Part shown: in pieces, positions 62,801 through 64,000 of the stretch
How positions within the stretch are numbered: the stretch's first letter is position 1
Layout of the letters: every line of letters starts with the position of its first letter
From: an uncultured Alphaproteobacteria bacterium
GTDB taxonomy: Bacteria; Pseudomonadota; Alphaproteobacteria; HIMB59; GCA-002718135
Reading direction: 5' to 3'
NCBI GenBank assembly: GCA_902537325.1
Contig: CACBAT010000010.1
Coordinates: 1 to 64,000 of the forward strand
DNA: 64,000 nt
The notes under the pieces: generated by a model
What the model saw: only the letters and a program-made list of their open reading frames with translations
The model's database searches: none
Told to the model about the DNA's origin: nothing
Made by a program: the position numbers and the translations under genes

Positions 62801-63791
62801 AAAAATCGCATTAATTAGTGATGCATGGGTTCCTCAGGTAAATGGCGTAGTTACGACATTTCAAAGCGTTATACCTATTCTAGAAAAAAAAGGTTTTGAA
62901 ATAAAAATATTACATCCTCAGATGTTTAATAATTTTAGTTATCCTAAGTACAAAGAAATAAAGATTTCTTACAACACTAAGAAAGTTACTGAAAAATTTT
63001 TTAAAGAATTTAATCCAGATATTGTTCATATAATGACTGAAGGTCCAGTAGGTTTTGCTGGTCGTAAGTACTGTCTTAAAAATAAACTTCAATATACTTC
63101 TTCTTTTCACACTCGTTTTCCTGATTATATTAAACAAAGAGCTTTTATCCCAAAGAGATTTACTTATTCCATATTAAGAAAACTACATAGTGATTCTGAA
63201 AGAGTTCTTGTTCCATCAGTTTCAATGCTAAATGAGTTAAAAAAATATAATTTTAAAAATTTAGTAGTTTGGAACAGAGGTGTTGATACAGAATTATTTA
63301 ATCCGAATAAAAGAGATATAAACAGCAAGGATACACAGCTGACTTATGTTGGAAGAGTTGCTATTGAAAAAAATATTGAAGAATTTTTAAAACTTAAAGG
63401 AAATTATAATAAAATAGTTGTGGGAGATGGTCCTGAATTAGAAAAATATATTAATAAGTATCCTGAAGTAAATTTTGTCGGTGTAAAAACTGGAGAAGAA
63501 TTAGCGAAATATTATGCAAACGCAGATGTGTTTGTATTTCCTTCTAAAACAGACACATTAGGAAATGTAATACTTGAAGCATTGGCTAGTGGAACACCAG
63601 TTGCTGCATATCCAGTAACTGGGCCTATAGATGTATTAACAGATGAGAAGATTAATACTTTAGATAATGACTTATTACAGTCAATTAAGAAAGCACTCAA
63701 GGTAAAAAGAGTTGATTGTAGAAATTTTACACTTAATTTAACTTGGGATAAATGCGTGAAAGAATTTTTAGAATACATGGTAAACGTTTAG
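62790..63791 (+). CDS. agt: GT4-family diacylglycerol glycosyltransferase (Agt-like)
   Basis: A 333-residue GT-B glycosyltransferase with N-terminal DAWVPQVNGVVTT, the sugar-nucleotide-binding GVDTELFNP and VVGDGPELE, and the E-x7-E element in FPSKTDTLGNVILEALASG. It overlaps plcP by 11 bases. In marine alphaproteobacteria PlcP makes diacylglycerol and Agt-type enzymes add glucose or glucuronate to form phosphorus-free lipids. The sugar donor cannot be told from the sequence. Confidence 0.8.
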   Translation: MQPKKIALISDAWVPQVNGVVTTFQSVIPILEKKGFEIKILHPQMFNNFSYPKYKEIKISYNTKKVTEKFFKEFNPDIVHIMTEGPVGFAGRKYCLKNKLQYTSSFHTRFPDYIKQRAFIPKRFTYSILRKLHSDSERVLVPSVSMLNELKKYNFKNLVVWNRGVDTELFNPNKRDINSKDTQLTYVGRVAIEKNIEEFLKLKGNYNKIVVGDGPELEKYINKYPEVNFVGVKTGEELAKYYANADVFVFPSKTDTLGNVILEALASGTPVAAYPVTGPIDVLTDEKINTLDNDLLQSIKKALKVKRVDCRNFTLNLTWDKCVKEFLEYMVNV

Positions 63792-63810
63792 TTATTAGGG
63801 TAATTTTATA

Positions 63811-64000
63811 GTGACATTTTCTTTAAGACAAAAAATACTAGCAGAATTTATTGGGACATATTTTCTTGTACTAACAATTGTGGGTAGTGGAATTATGGGA
63901 GAGTTAATGTCAAATGACCTTGGTATAATATTACTAGGAAACACAATCGCAACAGGTGCCATTTTATATGTAATTATTTCTATGTTTATTAATATCTCAG
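63811..64000 (+). CDS. Aquaporin/MIP-family channel, N-terminal part (3' end outside window)
   Basis: A partial frame starting at GTG 63811 and open to the window end gives 63 residues: a short basic start, then the MIP signature AEFIGTYFLVLTIVGSGIMG as first membrane helix and the beginning of the second helix with GNTIATGAILY. The segment reaches the point where the first NPA motif is expected, which is cut off. It follows agt by 19 bases. Related MIP channels near phosphate and arsenic genes often carry small uncharged solutes; the solute here is unknown. Confidence 0.75.
   Translation, partial: MTFSLRQKILAEFIGTYFLVLTIVGSGIMGELMSNDLGIILLGNTIATGAILYVIISMFINIS

Overview
The window is a gene-dense, visibly AT-rich stretch of a streamlined alphaproteobacterial chromosome. 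I call it alphaproteobacterial from ChvG/ChvI and RegB/RegA two-component systems, the AmgK-MurU recycling pair, PlcP-type phospholipase C, and gene order: mviN-trpS-nifU, tsaB-rimI-miaB-phoH-ybeY-corC-lnt-trmB-nusA-infB-rbfA-truB-rpsO-pnp and fabA-fabB-fabI follow the order common in that class. Tiny or negative intergenic gaps, low GC and missing members of conserved blocks suggest a marine SAR11-like or HIMB59-like lineage; that placement is inference and cannot be settled here. I see no tRNA, rRNA, insertion sequence, prophage, CRISPR array or integron. About 58 protein genes are called, two of them cut by the window edges.

Layout. 1-4436 (+): end of trpF, then trpB, trpA, accD, folC. 4428-11742 (-): trxA, murU, amgK, tsaE, metK, ahcY, chvG, chvI. 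11743-12021 is the longest gap and carries an NrdR-box-like operator in front of nrdA-nrdB-glutaredoxin (12022-16019, +). 15942-18894 (-): polA and a small gene resembling the ribosome-rescue factor ArfA, whose tail is antisense to the glutaredoxin gene. 18926-19852 (+): a lone ABC ATPase. 19877-28996 (-): regA-regB, gyrB, recF, dnaN, dnaA, rpsT, mutM. 28998-34188 (+): ubiE, coaBC, a ThiF/MoeB-like E1 enzyme, fabA, fabB, fabI. 34185-49174 (-): a glycerophosphodiesterase, then pnp through tsaB. 49175-51193: a secreted polysaccharide deacetylase facing a Bax-like glucosaminidase. 51186-54379 (-): nifU, trpS, murJ. 54434-61903 (-): phoB, phoU, pstB, pstA, pstC, pstS, phoR and a SET-domain methyltransferase. 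61988-64000 (+): plcP, a GT4 glycosyltransferase, and the start of an aquaporin-family gene.

How the genes work together. The right end looks like a phosphate-starvation locus: high-affinity uptake (PstSCAB), signalling (PhoU/PhoR/PhoB), and swapping of phospholipid headgroups for sugar (PlcP plus glycosyltransferase). Its PhoR lacks the usual membrane segments, and a histone-methyltransferase-like SET protein overlaps the 5' end of phoR. The middle is translation, RNA-decay and fatty-acid housekeeping. The dnaA-dnaN-recF-gyrB block shows no recognisable DnaA boxes.

Items most worth a second look: the ArfA-like gene with its hydrophobic antisense-overlapping tail; a perfect terminator hairpin ending six bases before the nusA start codon; a MutM that has lost three of four zinc-finger cysteines; two divergent gene pairs whose start codons are separated by one and zero bases; and the soluble PhoR with its SET-domain neighbour.
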